A stretch of 44,294 nt of DNA from Candidatus Saccharimonadales bacterium (lineage in GTDB: Bacteria; Patescibacteriota; Saccharimonadia; Saccharimonadales; DASZAF01), in the NCBI GenBank assembly GCA_035945435.1, contig DASZAF010000006.1:1-44294 (forward strand). Reading direction: 5' to 3'. The notes under the pieces are model-generated. The model saw nothing but the letters and a program-made list of their open reading frames with translations, searched no databases and was not told where the DNA came from. This document shows positions 7,716 through 15,117 of this stretch, one piece after another (positions within the stretch are counted from its first letter, which is position 1; every line of letters starts with the position of its first letter). Position numbers and translations under genes: made by a program.

Positions 7716-10700
7716 TCACTCCACAACCAGGTAGTCAAACGTATACGTTGTACTGTTTGTAACTCCTGAGCTAACTCCGAAACTGGTGGTGAACGTCGCT
7801 GCCATTGAGCCTGAAACGTATATCTGCCTGGCTGCGGAGGCGGCGTTACCAGTGCCGACAACGATAATCGACTTCGGCGCATTCGCGGAACCAAAATGGA
7901 ATGTGATTGTAGTGTCGCATGTTGTTGGCGAGCCGGTACTCCCGGTCGTTATCGTAAACGAGCCGGCGGTGTCTGTTGAACCGGCAGTAAGTGCCGCTGT
8001 GTCTCCGGTGCCTGTGCCGCAGTTAAGCGGGTTTGAGATATTAGGAGGAGTTGTCTGAGTCGATTCGAGGTGAGTATTTGTGAGATAGAATGTAGCAAAA
8101 TTGGTTGAGGATGGGCCACTAACAGTTATGTTGGCGCCAGAGGTATCAGCTGTAAATAAGGGAACGCCTGATCCGTTTTCGATTTGGAACGCTGTTGTTG
8201 AAGCGGTCGAGTCTTCAAATATGGCACTTCCGTAAACGTTAAAGGCCATATTGGTAGTATCCGCAGCGAGAAGCGGGACCCCAGTACTATTCTCAATCTG
8301 AAGGGCCGTCGTTGAATTGGCTGAGTCCTTAAACAATGCAGATCCTTCGTCATCTAAGTTGGCGCCTGGAGTATTCGTGCCGATGCCGAGTGACGATAGG
8401 TTGCCACTGTAGAGGCCAGCATCAGTTGCTAGATTGGCAACCTGACCGGCTGTTAATGCAGTTGGTACGACGGCTACTTCACCGAGATCGCCGGTAAAGT
8501 TGGTGAAGTTATTATCGTGGCCCATCCACCATGAACCGGTATAACCCTGCGGAGAGGTGTCGGCTGTATTATGTGCTACCAGGTTACCGTCGAGATAAAG
8601 ATACAAACCGGCATTTGATTCGGTCGCGACCGCCATGTGCCAGTTACCATCGTTGACTGTCGAAGGGCTGTTGATATCATCGTTGCCGTTGATTGAGCTG
8701 AAGATTCTGGTATGCAACTTCCCGTCGTTGCCAACGTAGAGTTCTCGGTCATAGTTTGAGTCGACATTGTCCCGGTCACCGATCAGTAAGCCCTGGTTCG
8801 AGGTCTTAAATAGTGCGATCTGGGTGTATGTAGTTGGGCTGGTAAATGAAGTGGCGGTGGTGATAGTGCTGGTGTTTGGAGCATTGAAGCTCATGGCGGT
8901 ATGCCCGGTTGCGCACGAGAACGGTCCTGGTGTTATGCCTGTTGTTACATTGGATAAGGTTCCAGTGTCATTATTGCCGGAACTATCAGCAGCCGTCCCA
9001 CCCGAATCTTCGAGTTTCCAGTAGGCTGATGGGCTGAACGTCATCAGATAGGTCCCATAGTTAGCGTAGTTGCAGCCGCTGGGGGTGTTAATAACCATCG
9101 TATCGCCTGAACTGACGATATTATTTGTAGTGTCGATATTGAACTGCGTACCCCCCGAAGCATTTTCGACTTGGAAGGCGCTGGTGCCGTCTACGTTAGG
9201 TTTGAAGAGTGCGGTTCCTTTCTCAGTGATCGATTGCAAGCCGCTGTTGATACTGATCCCAGCACCATAGATTGATGTCGGATCGATCTGGTTGATATTG
9301 CCAATTGTTACTTCCTGAGCGTTCGTTGCACCCAAAGAGACTATGGCTGCAGTTGAGGATGCACTGACGTCTGTAGCGGATATGTCATCCCAGTAGTGGG
9401 TCTCTGTCGTTGCCGAACCGAAGCCGAGTATCAACCAGCCTGTTGTGACACCGGCAGGGTCGACACACGACCAGGTAACATGCGTCCACTGTGTCGAACT
9501 GTCGTTCTGAGCCGCAGCGTCACAATTGGTGATACCAAATGTAAACGCCGTGATCGGTGCGGCCGTTGTGGCAGCCTTTACCCAGGCACTAAAGACGTAC
9601 TGGTGAAAAGGCGTCAGGGTAAAGTGGTTGGCCTCTTGCTGCATAAATACGTCGCTGCCTCCGCCGGTTCCGAATCCGGTCTGGTTCATGCTACAGCTAC
9701 CGGTGTGGGCGACTGTGCAGTCCTGAGTAAGCGTAAAGAAACCGATATAGTTATTCGACCAGTCGTTTACCTGGCTAGCGGTCTCAAAGTCCCAGCTACC
9801 CAACGTCACTCCGGTAATCGCACTAGCTCCTGTATCTAACGACACGTTCCCCGCAGAAGTCGTCGATGAGTCACCACTTATAATCGAAATGGTACCGCTT
9901 GCACTTGTAGCAGCACCAGTCAAAAGAGCCATACCGCCTGTACCCGCTTGTATCGTGGTTGCGCTGGTGGCGTTGACCGAGCCGACAGTCACATCCGAGG
10001 CTCCCCCTGTACCGACCTGGACTACATTTCCTCCGATCACCGTCGACTGTCCATTTTGAGTTATGAGCGAATTTCCAACTAGCGTACTACCATTAAACAC
10101 GGCCAAGCTTCCTGTAGTCGCGCCGGAAGCCGACAGATTACCTGTGCTCCCGACAGTACTGTTAAAGATATTATTCACATTGGTAGTAGCTCCAGGGGCG
10201 GCGGGGGTACCCGAACCCTGAATCGTTTGGAATGATGACCCGTTATAGTATTCGAGCATATTGTTTGTCTGGTTGAAGTAGAGCTGACCGGCCGTCGGGC
10301 TCGACGGCTGCTTGGACGGCTCAACAACGACCGTGTTCGTAACTCGAAGGGTGCCGTTTACAGATACGGATTGGTCAGATGGGCTTGAGGTCGTCGCAGT
10401 GTTCGGCAGATTCTTTAGCGGAATACTGACGGCATTTAGGTTGCTTCTCTCAACAACATAGTGATTTGTCGCCCGTATGAGGAAAAATGCAACCAAGAAA
10501 ACAATTGCTGCAGCAAGTAGCCCGAATCCAACCATTCTGACGAGGAGGCTATTAAGTAGTGGCTTCGGGATAGTTGCCTCACCGGTATGTGCTGCAAAGT
10601 CAGTAAGTGGCGCCTCATCAACTGGGGTATTCTCAACCTGTTTTGGGGTTAGAACAATAGGCTCTGATCCAACCGTCTGAGCCTCTTTTACCTCTGTCGA

Positions 10701-10745
10701 ACTCGTCAGTTTGTCGCCATTATCTGGCAACGGCGAATCGCCCAT
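7716..10745 (-). CDS. Large membrane-anchored surface protein with LamG domain and fibre-like repeats
   Basis: A 1009-residue protein with an acidic cytoplasmic N-terminus (1-65), a single membrane anchor (about 71-92) and a long Ser/Thr/Gly-rich outer part. Residues 150-176 carry a tail-fibre-like motif (QLYFNQTNNMLEYYNGSSF). A carbohydrate-binding-like beta domain follows at about 318-455 (SWDFETASQVNDW; cysteines C352 and C361, possibly disulfide). A LamG/concanavalin-like domain lies at about 570-775 (AYWKLEDSGG ... DGNWHMAVATESNAGLYLYLDG). Three repeats of the form ALFKDS..TTAxQIENxxGxPLxxADT flank it, one before and two after. The C-terminus is a beta-rich cap. It probably mediates attachment to a host or surface glycan; that role is inference. 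Confidence 0.82.
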   Translation of the reverse strand: MGDSPLPDNGDKLTSSTEVKEAQTVGSEPIVLTPKQVENTPVDEAPLTDFAAHTGEATIPKPLLNSLLVRMVGFGLLAAAIVFLVAFFLIRATNHYVVERSNLNAVSIPLKNLPNTATTSSPSDQSVSVNGTLRVTNTVVVEPSKQPSSPTAGQLYFNQTNNMLEYYNGSSFQTIQGSGTPAAPGATTNVNNIFNSTVGSTGNLSASGATTGSLAVFNGSTLVGNSLITQNGQSTVIGGNVVQVGTGGASDVTVGSVNATSATTIQAGTGGMALLTGAATSASGTISIISGDSSTTSAGNVSLDTGASAITGVTLGSWDFETASQVNDWSNNYIGFFTLTQDCTVAHTGSCSMNQTGFGTGGGSDVFMQQEANHFTLTPFHQYVFSAWVKAATTAAPITAFTFGITNCDAAAQNDSSTQWTHVTWSCVDPAGVTTGWLILGFGSATTETHYWDDISATDVSASSTAAIVSLGATNAQEVTIGNINQIDPTSIYGAGISINSGLQSITEKGTALFKPNVDGTSAFQVENASGGTQFNIDTTNNIVSSGDTMVINTPSGCNYANYGTYLMTFSPSAYWKLEDSGGTAADSSGNNDTGTLSNVTTGITPGPFSCATGHTAMSFNAPNTSTITTATSFTSPTTYTQIALFKTSNQGLLIGDRDNVDSNYDRELYVGNDGKLHTRIFSSINGNDDINSPSTVNDGNWHMAVATESNAGLYLYLDGNLVAHNTADTSPQGYTGSWWMGHDNNFTNFTGDLGEVAVVPTALTAGQVANLATDAGLYSGNLSSLGIGTNTPGANLDDEGSALFKDSANSTTALQIENSTGVPLLAADTTNMAFNVYGSAIFEDSTASTTAFQIENGSGVPLFTADTSGANITVSGPSSTNFATFYLTNTHLESTQTTPPNISNPLNCGTGTGDTAALTAGSTDTAGSFTITTGSTGSPTTCDTTITFHFGSANAPKSIIVVGTGNAASAARQIYVSGSMAATFTTSFGVSSGVTNSTTYTFDYLVVE

Positions 10746-10804
10746 TTCCTCTCACACACCTGTCTGTTTTTTAAGTATTTATTTTTGAAAATATACTCCC
10801 TGTC

Positions 10805-10834
10805 ATTATAGAGTGCTTACGCTCTAAAGTGCAA
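10805..10834 (-). promoter_or_regulatory. Promoter of the large surface protein
   Basis: Minus strand TTGCAC (10829-10834) and a perfect TATAAT (10805-10810) are 18 nt apart. The leader is about 50 nt and has GAGAGGA just before the ATG, so this gene, unlike many neighbours, has a normal leader. Confidence 0.65.
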
Positions 10835-10841
10835 GAAGTTT

Positions 10842-11702
10842 TTAGGCGGTCAAAATGAGGTAGACGGCTCCGAGACTGACCGCCAGCACAACGACAGTAA
10901 CAAGGCCGACTGAACGGAGGTTTCTGGTAATGGCTTTGGCTGAAAGTGGGTTGCGTCCAATGGAGGTGATGCCCGAGCGAGTTGCGGTGTAGAGTAAGGC
11001 GAAGATACTGATGAAAGCAACTAGCAGGATGATAGTAGCCAACATAACTCTGACAACTGAGACGGGTTTACCGGCGATGGTGTTGGCTAGGTCCTGGATA
11101 AACGGCGGTAATACCGAACTTGATAGAGATTGATAGTAAGCGACGTTTATCTGAACAGGTACCTGTTCAATGTGGACAGTCTGACTGTGACCGGAGCTGT
11201 TGATAGTCCGAGCGACAGCTGTATTCGAGTTAAAGGCCGCGAGAGCCGTTCCGACTATCTGGGTGCTCGAGGTAGCCTTCATACCGACTCCGTCGATCGG
11301 TGAGCTGGTGATCTTATCGCCGACTTTCAGCTTTCCGTTTAAGTCACTGACGAAGACATCCGCCGTCCCGTTGATAACCACTTGAGTCGTATCGCCTTTC
11401 AGTGAGAGTTGGATAAGCGGATTGGCAGCGATGACTCCAACGATCCGATCTGCAGAACCGGAGTTAGCGAGCTGAACGACGTGCGAGCCGTTGGTCGTAG
11501 TGCTAACGAGAGCACCAGGCACAAAGTTGTTGGGGCTGCCTTGGATCGTGAAACCCTGAGAGAGGGCGGCATTCTGGCCGACAGAACTTGCCCATGCTGC
11601 GGCAGGTACGATTAAGGCCAACGACAGAGCGGCAACTACAGTTATGGCTCTGTAGGTTACGCGCCACTTCTTAATACGATGACGGGACTTTATGATACTC
11701 AA
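10842..11702 (-). CDS. Signal-peptide surface protein with C-terminal membrane hairpin (286 aa)
   Basis: The protein starts with a basic stretch and a signal-like helix (about 16-38, ending PAAAWASS). Residues 50-160 are beta-rich and contain KVGDKITSSPIDGVGMKAT, a pattern I associate with fibre or tail-like surface proteins. Two C-terminal membrane helices (about 216-239 and 264-285) enclose a loop with SIGRNPLSAKAI. That loop resembles the polar loop of rotary ATPase c subunits, but the second helix has no acidic residue. The start is TTG, with GGTGGGG 6 nt upstream; no early in-frame ATG exists. It lies 97 nt downstream-oriented from the large surface protein gene, which has its own promoter. 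Function unknown; envelope role inferred. Confidence 0.7.
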   Translation of the reverse strand: MSIIKSRHRIKKWRVTYRAITVVAALSLALIVPAAAWASSVGQNAALSQGFTIQGSPNNFVPGALVSTTTNGSHVVQLANSGSADRIVGVIAANPLIQLSLKGDTTQVVINGTADVFVSDLNGKLKVGDKITSSPIDGVGMKATSSTQIVGTALAAFNSNTAVARTINSSGHSQTVHIEQVPVQINVAYYQSLSSSVLPPFIQDLANTIAGKPVSVVRVMLATIILLVAFISIFALLYTATRSGITSIGRNPLSAKAITRNLRSVGLVTVVVLAVSLGAVYLILTA

Positions 11703-11733
11703 CTATACCCCACCAATTGGTCGATTTGTATTA

Positions 11734-11742
11734 AGTGTAGCA
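11734..11742 (-). promoter_or_regulatory. Extended -10 promoter of the 286-aa surface protein
   Basis: TGCTACACT on the minus strand ends 31 nt before the TTG start. The same nine bases occur on the plus strand at 11855-11863 ahead of the riboswitch, and the following AATACAAA is also similar. Confidence 0.5.
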
Positions 11743-11854
11743 TACGGCCTTGCGTGAAGTACGTGGTGAGTGTGTTAAGTACGTCACAATCTGTTCTTCC
11801 CTATTTCTGTTGACTATTTCATAACATAAGAATAATAGCGTAGTGATTCATTCA

Positions 11855-11863
11855 TGCTACACT
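11855..11863 (+). promoter_or_regulatory. Extended -10 promoter of the riboswitch transcript
   Basis: TGCTACACT (TG extension plus TACACT at 11858-11863). The predicted start near 11870 lies about 17 nt before the riboswitch P1 stem. No convincing -35 is seen. The stretch 11743-11854 between the two divergent promoters holds nothing else I can identify. Confidence 0.5.
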
Positions 11864-11886
11864 AGATATACAAAATACAAAGCGAG

Positions 11887-11978
11887 ACTGTAGTGATACG
11901 GAATCACGTGCAAGTCGTGAGCTGTGCCGCAACGGTGAGCTGCTACGAGCAGTAAGCCCGATACATATCACTGACAGT
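11887..11978 (+). ncRNA. Cobalamin-family riboswitch aptamer
   Basis: P1 is a 12-bp stem (11887-11898 with 11966-11978, one bulged G). Inside it GGAA precedes a 5-bp hairpin TCACG/CGTGA (11904-11920) with the AA-containing loop TGCAAGT. The core GCTGTGCCGCAACGGTGA (11921-11938) matches the conserved GCTGxCCCGCAACxGT of cobalamin riboswitches. A small hairpin CTGCT-ACG-AGCAG (11940-11952) follows. TAAGCCCGATAC (11953-11964) matches the 3' part of the B12 box family (AGCCCGxATAC). Position and order fit a short variant without the optional peripheral arms. It lies directly ahead of the 546-aa gene. Ligand form (adenosyl-, methyl- or hydroxo-cobalamin) cannot be told. Confidence 0.85.
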
Positions 11979-11983
11979 ACGCA

Positions 11984-12013
11984 TATACCTTCCCGAGCAG
12001 GAAGAGGGGTGTA
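11984..12013 (+). promoter_or_regulatory. Expression-platform hairpin masking ribosome site and start codon
   Basis: TTCC (11990-11993) pairs with GGAA (12000-12003) around loop CGAGCA. TATACC (11984-11989) can pair with GGTGTA (12008-12013), which leaves the GAGG ribosome site in a bulge and ties up the A of the start codon. This would suit translational control by the aptamer. CGAGCAG in the loop region repeats the 3' half of the aptamer hairpin at 11946-11952, so pairing with CTGCT at 11940-11944 is a possible switch. The structure is by eye. Confidence 0.5.
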
Positions 12014-13653
12014 TGGAGAGGGATAGATCTAGTTCGGAAACAGCCAGACGGTATCAGCACGCGCTGAGCGTTCTCGGCCCCTTTGAAACCTCTCCTCTTG
12101 ACCGCGAACGCGCCCTAACAGTCTCCGAGAGATCACGCCTCTGTCAGGCAGAGGCAATTGCACGTGATCGAGAGAGCTACGGTTATGTCCGCGATGCGAC
12201 TGCCGACTATGTCAGGACCCAGATCAGGACCTATAGTAGCGAATCGGTTGGACTGCCGTTCGCCAATACTATCAATCTGACCTTTAACGGACATGAGTTG
12301 GTCGACCAGAAAGGCGACTCCCAGCGTGCCTCACTCCGTCATGTGGCGATCGGTGCTCACGCTATGGCGGCCGCTGATCCTGACTACAGTTTCTACGCCA
12401 AACGAACGGTCTACGACTTCCAGTTCGTTACTCAGTTAGAGTCCATGATGCGAGATAGGGACACGCCTATTGGTACGGTGATGGGTTCGGTTTCACCGTG
12501 CGAGATAGAGGCCCAACGTCATGCTATCTCGATCGGTATGTTCCCAAACAGAGAGATGGCTGTGGTTCAGTATGCCCGTAAGGCCAGCGACTCGACGCTC
12601 GAGTTGGTAGCAGTATCACTCGATAGGGCCAACCCTGGCCTGATCAGAGAATTTTTGGCAAACCACCGGATTGAACTGCCAGATGGGACCCCGGCAGAGG
12701 ATGTCCTCGGCTACTCGTTTACTGCCCAGGCTGACTCACCTCACGCCTTTCGCCAACTTATACAGGGAGATGTCGATAGGTTCGATGCCTCTCTTGAAAA
12801 GACGTCCGGCAAAGAGACCAAACAGGGCCAATTTGCTGAAGATCTTACGGATCCAAGCACTATTCCGTGGCATGAACTGGGTGACTTGGTCGATAACCAG
12901 ATGGCCTTTGAGGAGGCCTTGAGTTGGGCGGCCATGAAAGAGCCACGTCAACTTCACCCACTCATCCGACAGCATGCCGAGGCTGCACTTAAGACTGTCA
13001 GGCCAGATGGGCGACCCCTGCTCAACGAGACAGAACAGATGCGTATTCGGAGGCTTCTTGAAGCGGGGACGGTTCACGTCTCTAACTTGGACAATGCCGA
13101 GGCGTTTCTCATCCTCAAGAGCATTCAGGATACAGCCGTTGACGAAATCATTCGACGGCATATGGCGGGAGATCATCAGATTGTACGAGTCATTCAATCC
13201 TCGGCCGCTTCGGCTGATCCGTCGGTTCAGATCTATGTGGTGGCCGGAGGTGGCAGCATCGGCATTAGCGGGGCTCAAACGCATCTTCTTATGCAAGCCG
13301 CTGCTGAAGCCGCTCAGGCTGGTCGCTATGCAGCGGCCTGCGGTAGCCGAGCATCGTTCGGCGAGGGCTCACCAGGGAGTATCTTTGACCCGGGCCAGTT
13401 TAGCGGAATTGTCGGTAAGATCATTCGAGGCGAGGATACCAGTTACCTGGTTGCTGACAATGCGCCACTTGTCATGAAATACGGCAAAGAGAAGGTTCAC
13501 TACGGTAACTGTGACTGCTGTGGAGACTTTGATGAACTGGGCCCATGTGCTGTCTGTAACACCTGTGATACTCTCGACCGGATGGATCCTGGTTATATCG
13601 ATAAGGCCAAGGCTCGCCGGCGAGCTACGGAACTGGCAAGAGCCGCGCTGTAG
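12013..13653 (+). CDS. Unrecognised riboswitch-controlled protein with C-terminal Cys cluster (546 aa)
   Basis: I do not recognise the family. The protein has no signal peptide or membrane helix. The N-terminal 90 residues are charged helices (SERSRLCQAEAIARDRESY). A beta-containing middle (about 90-260) follows, then a helical stretch with many His and Glu residues (about 290-400). A Gly/Ala-rich region (VAGGGSIGISGAQTHLL, about 415-431) precedes the C-terminal Cys cluster NCDCCGDFDELGPCAVCNTCD (split C-x-C-C, then C-x-x-C-x-x-C), a likely metal or cofactor site. The ATG follows GAGGGG with 3-4 nt spacing and lies in the expression platform of a cobalamin riboswitch. A link to cobalamin uptake, use or replacement is inference from that position only. 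Confidence 0.7.
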   Translation: MERDRSSSETARRYQHALSVLGPFETSPLDRERALTVSERSRLCQAEAIARDRESYGYVRDATADYVRTQIRTYSSESVGLPFANTINLTFNGHELVDQKGDSQRASLRHVAIGAHAMAAADPDYSFYAKRTVYDFQFVTQLESMMRDRDTPIGTVMGSVSPCEIEAQRHAISIGMFPNREMAVVQYARKASDSTLELVAVSLDRANPGLIREFLANHRIELPDGTPAEDVLGYSFTAQADSPHAFRQLIQGDVDRFDASLEKTSGKETKQGQFAEDLTDPSTIPWHELGDLVDNQMAFEEALSWAAMKEPRQLHPLIRQHAEAALKTVRPDGRPLLNETEQMRIRRLLEAGTVHVSNLDNAEAFLILKSIQDTAVDEIIRRHMAGDHQIVRVIQSSAASADPSVQIYVVAGGGSIGISGAQTHLLMQAAAEAAQAGRYAAACGSRASFGEGSPGSIFDPGQFSGIVGKIIRGEDTSYLVADNAPLVMKYGKEKVHYGNCDCCGDFDELGPCAVCNTCDTLDRMDPGYIDKAKARRRATELARAAL

Positions 13654-13656
13654 AAT
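13651..13656 (+). promoter_or_regulatory. -10 box of the alkyltransferase-like gene (leaderless)
   Basis: TAGAAT begins with the TAG stop codon of the upstream gene and ends 6 nt before the ATG at 13663. Transcription would start at about the A of the start codon. Confidence 0.5.
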
Positions 13657-13662
13657 GGGTAC

Positions 13663-13977
13663 ATGACCGAGTTCCAGAAGTCAGTACTTAACGTTGTCAG
13701 CATGGTGCCATCCGGTAAAGTCATCAGCTATGGCCAGATAGCTACATATCTGGGTTCTCCGCGGGCCGCGCGGCAGGTTGGCTGGGCCATGCGTAGTCTT
13801 GAGGGTGCACCAGATTTCCCCTGGTGGCGTGTTCTAAATAACCAGGGCGTTATTACCATCAAGGGTACCCAGCATGCCTCCAAACAGCTTCAAAAGGAGA
13901 TGCTTGAAGCTGAAGGCGTAGAAGTTGGCGATGATTATCAGTTGGACATGGCTCGCTATCGTTTTTACCTCAACTGA
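13663..13977 (+). CDS. Alkyltransferase-like (ATL) DNA lesion-recognition protein
   Basis: A 104-residue single-domain relative of O6-methylguanine-DNA methyltransferase. ATL proteins bind O6-alkylguanine and flag it for nucleotide excision repair but cannot accept the alkyl group. The fold is shown by SGKVISYGQIATYLGSPRAARQVGWAMRS (split over residues 17-45: helix-turn-helix with the Arg finger). The active-site motif PCHRV is PWWRV here, with Trp in place of the acceptor Cys. It lacks the N-terminal domain of Ada/Ogt proteins, as expected for ATLs. It lies 9 nt after the riboswitch gene and has its own -10 box, so it may be expressed independently. Confidence 0.92.
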   Translation: MTEFQKSVLNVVSMVPSGKVISYGQIATYLGSPRAARQVGWAMRSLEGAPDFPWWRVLNNQGVITIKGTQHASKQLQKEMLEAEGVEVGDDYQLDMARYRFYLN

Positions 13978-14070
13978 CACAAGCTGTGTTGCTTGAGCAG
14001 ATGATGCCGCTTATACTTACAGCTAAGATAGCAGAGAGGCATTAGGTGGGAGGATGGGTGTTTTTGGTGC

Positions 14071-14757
14071 ATGTTAAGACGTAGACAACTGAAACATACG
14101 TTGTCCCACCACATCAAGGGCGCCCATGATATGGCCGAAGGGCACGCCTTTCGAGACTACGCTCGAAAAACGGGATTAACCTATCTTGGCCATATGAGCA
14201 TGTCCCGAGAAGAGTTCGAGCTGGTCCGTGGTGTGACTCTGTCCGCCTCCCATGCCGATAATCACTTTATTGTCGGTACGTACGAGGGTTACGATCTCAC
14301 GGTTTTGCGGCGCAAGGTTCATCTGGATCACCCTTTGCACCAGAGTCGTGATTTTGGTTGGACAATTGCCCAGCTGGATCTGCACAGCGAAACACTTCCC
14401 CACTTACTGATTATTTCGAAACACCATGAGCCAATTCTATTTGAGGATATTCGCCTCAAAGCTCCAACCCACCTGATTCTTGATACCCGGCTACTGCCAA
14501 ACCAGGCATTTAACGACCACTTCATTGTTCTGGTTAGGATCGAGGAGATTGATATTATTCTGGCAATCTTACGCTCTGAGCTGCTTGATATCTTCGTCAA
14601 GCACTTCAGGCACTTTGACGTCGAACTTCTCGATGATAGGCTATACGTCTACGATAAGCGCCCAGCTGTAACGGCTCACAGCTTAAAAGAACTCCTAACG
14701 GAGTCCATATGGTTGGCCAAGTATATCGAAGAGAGTGTTCTTGGTAGTCTTAGATAA
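14071..14757 (+). CDS. Hypothetical protein (228 aa)
   Basis: I do not recognise this family. It is a soluble alpha/beta protein: a basic start (MLRRRQLKHTLSHHIKGAHD), then alternating strands and helices with several His residues (HVHLDHPLHQSRDFGW-like segment, residues about 76-92). It ends in a helix rich in Leu and Glu. The layout, with a hydrophobic strand pair followed by ILRSELLDIFVKHFRHFDVE, resembles small conserved proteins that have no catalytic motif. GGGAGG lies 18 nt before the ATG, too far to be a good ribosome site. The stop is 3 nt from the convergent rpmG stop. Confidence 0.55.
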   Translation: MLRRRQLKHTLSHHIKGAHDMAEGHAFRDYARKTGLTYLGHMSMSREEFELVRGVTLSASHADNHFIVGTYEGYDLTVLRRKVHLDHPLHQSRDFGWTIAQLDLHSETLPHLLIISKHHEPILFEDIRLKAPTHLILDTRLLPNQAFNDHFIVLVRIEEIDIILAILRSELLDIFVKHFRHFDVELLDDRLYVYDKRPAVTAHSLKELLTESIWLAKYIEESVLGSLR

Positions 14758-14760
14758 GAA

Positions 14761-14976
14761 CTACTTGTTTTTGTTATTCTTGTTTCCGCTCTTGGTCTTG
14801 ATCTCTTCGTGCAACGTGTACTGACGGAGATTGGAGTTATACTTGCGAAGAGTTAGCTTATCGGGGCTGTTTTTGACGTTCTTAATAGTCTGGACACGAT
14901 GCTTCTTGTCCACAGTGCATTGGAGAGTGATAACCTGGACGTTACCCTTCTTCTTAGATTTTGTCTTCTTCGGCAT
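14761..14976 (-). CDS. rpmG: Large ribosomal subunit protein bL33, zinc-free form
   Basis: bL33 sits near the E site of the 50S subunit. The 71-residue protein shows the family pattern VITLQCTVDKKHRV...KNVKNSPDKLTLRKYNSNLRQYTLHEE. Of the two CxxC pairs in zinc-binding L33 only one Cys (in LQCTV) is left, so this is a C-minus version. The N-terminus (MPKKTKSKKKG) and C-terminus are basic and Asn/Lys-rich. It stands alone, away from the ribosomal cluster, as is common for rpmG. Confidence 0.9.
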   Translation of the reverse strand: MPKKTKSKKKGNVQVITLQCTVDKKHRVQTIKNVKNSPDKLTLRKYNSNLRQYTLHEEIKTKSGNKNNKNK

Positions 14977-15059
14977 CTGTTATAGCTCTCTGTATTTAAG
15001 CATCCTCATTCTAGCAGAAAACCCCCCTGGAGACAACCGTTTCGTACCTGTTATCTAGC

Positions 15060-15088
15060 TTGCCATTTCATAGTGTAAGTGGTATGAT
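15060..15088 (+). promoter_or_regulatory. Promoter of the first anchored secreted protein
   Basis: TTGCCA (15060-15065) and TATGAT (15083-15088) are 17 nt apart. A leader of about 23 nt with AAGGAG precedes the ATG at 15118. Confidence 0.65.
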
Positions 15089-15117
15089 ATATACAACATA
15101 TAAGGAGCTCAACTCGT

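Noticed and set aside
8100-9270. Repeated ALFxDS/QIENxxG coding segments as a possible CRISPR or DNA repeat array
   Set aside because: The similarity is at protein level with variable spacing and differing DNA; it reflects protein repeats. No CRISPR array is visible in the window.
9396-9839. Plus-strand 147-codon open frame opposite the large surface protein gene
   Set aside because: It lies wholly inside the well-supported minus-strand gene, has no promoter or ribosome site, and its product is Cys/Arg-rich without a pattern.
12736-13296. Minus-strand 186-codon open frame inside the riboswitch-controlled gene
   Set aside because: Antisense to a gene with promoter, riboswitch and ribosome site; its product has no recognisable features.
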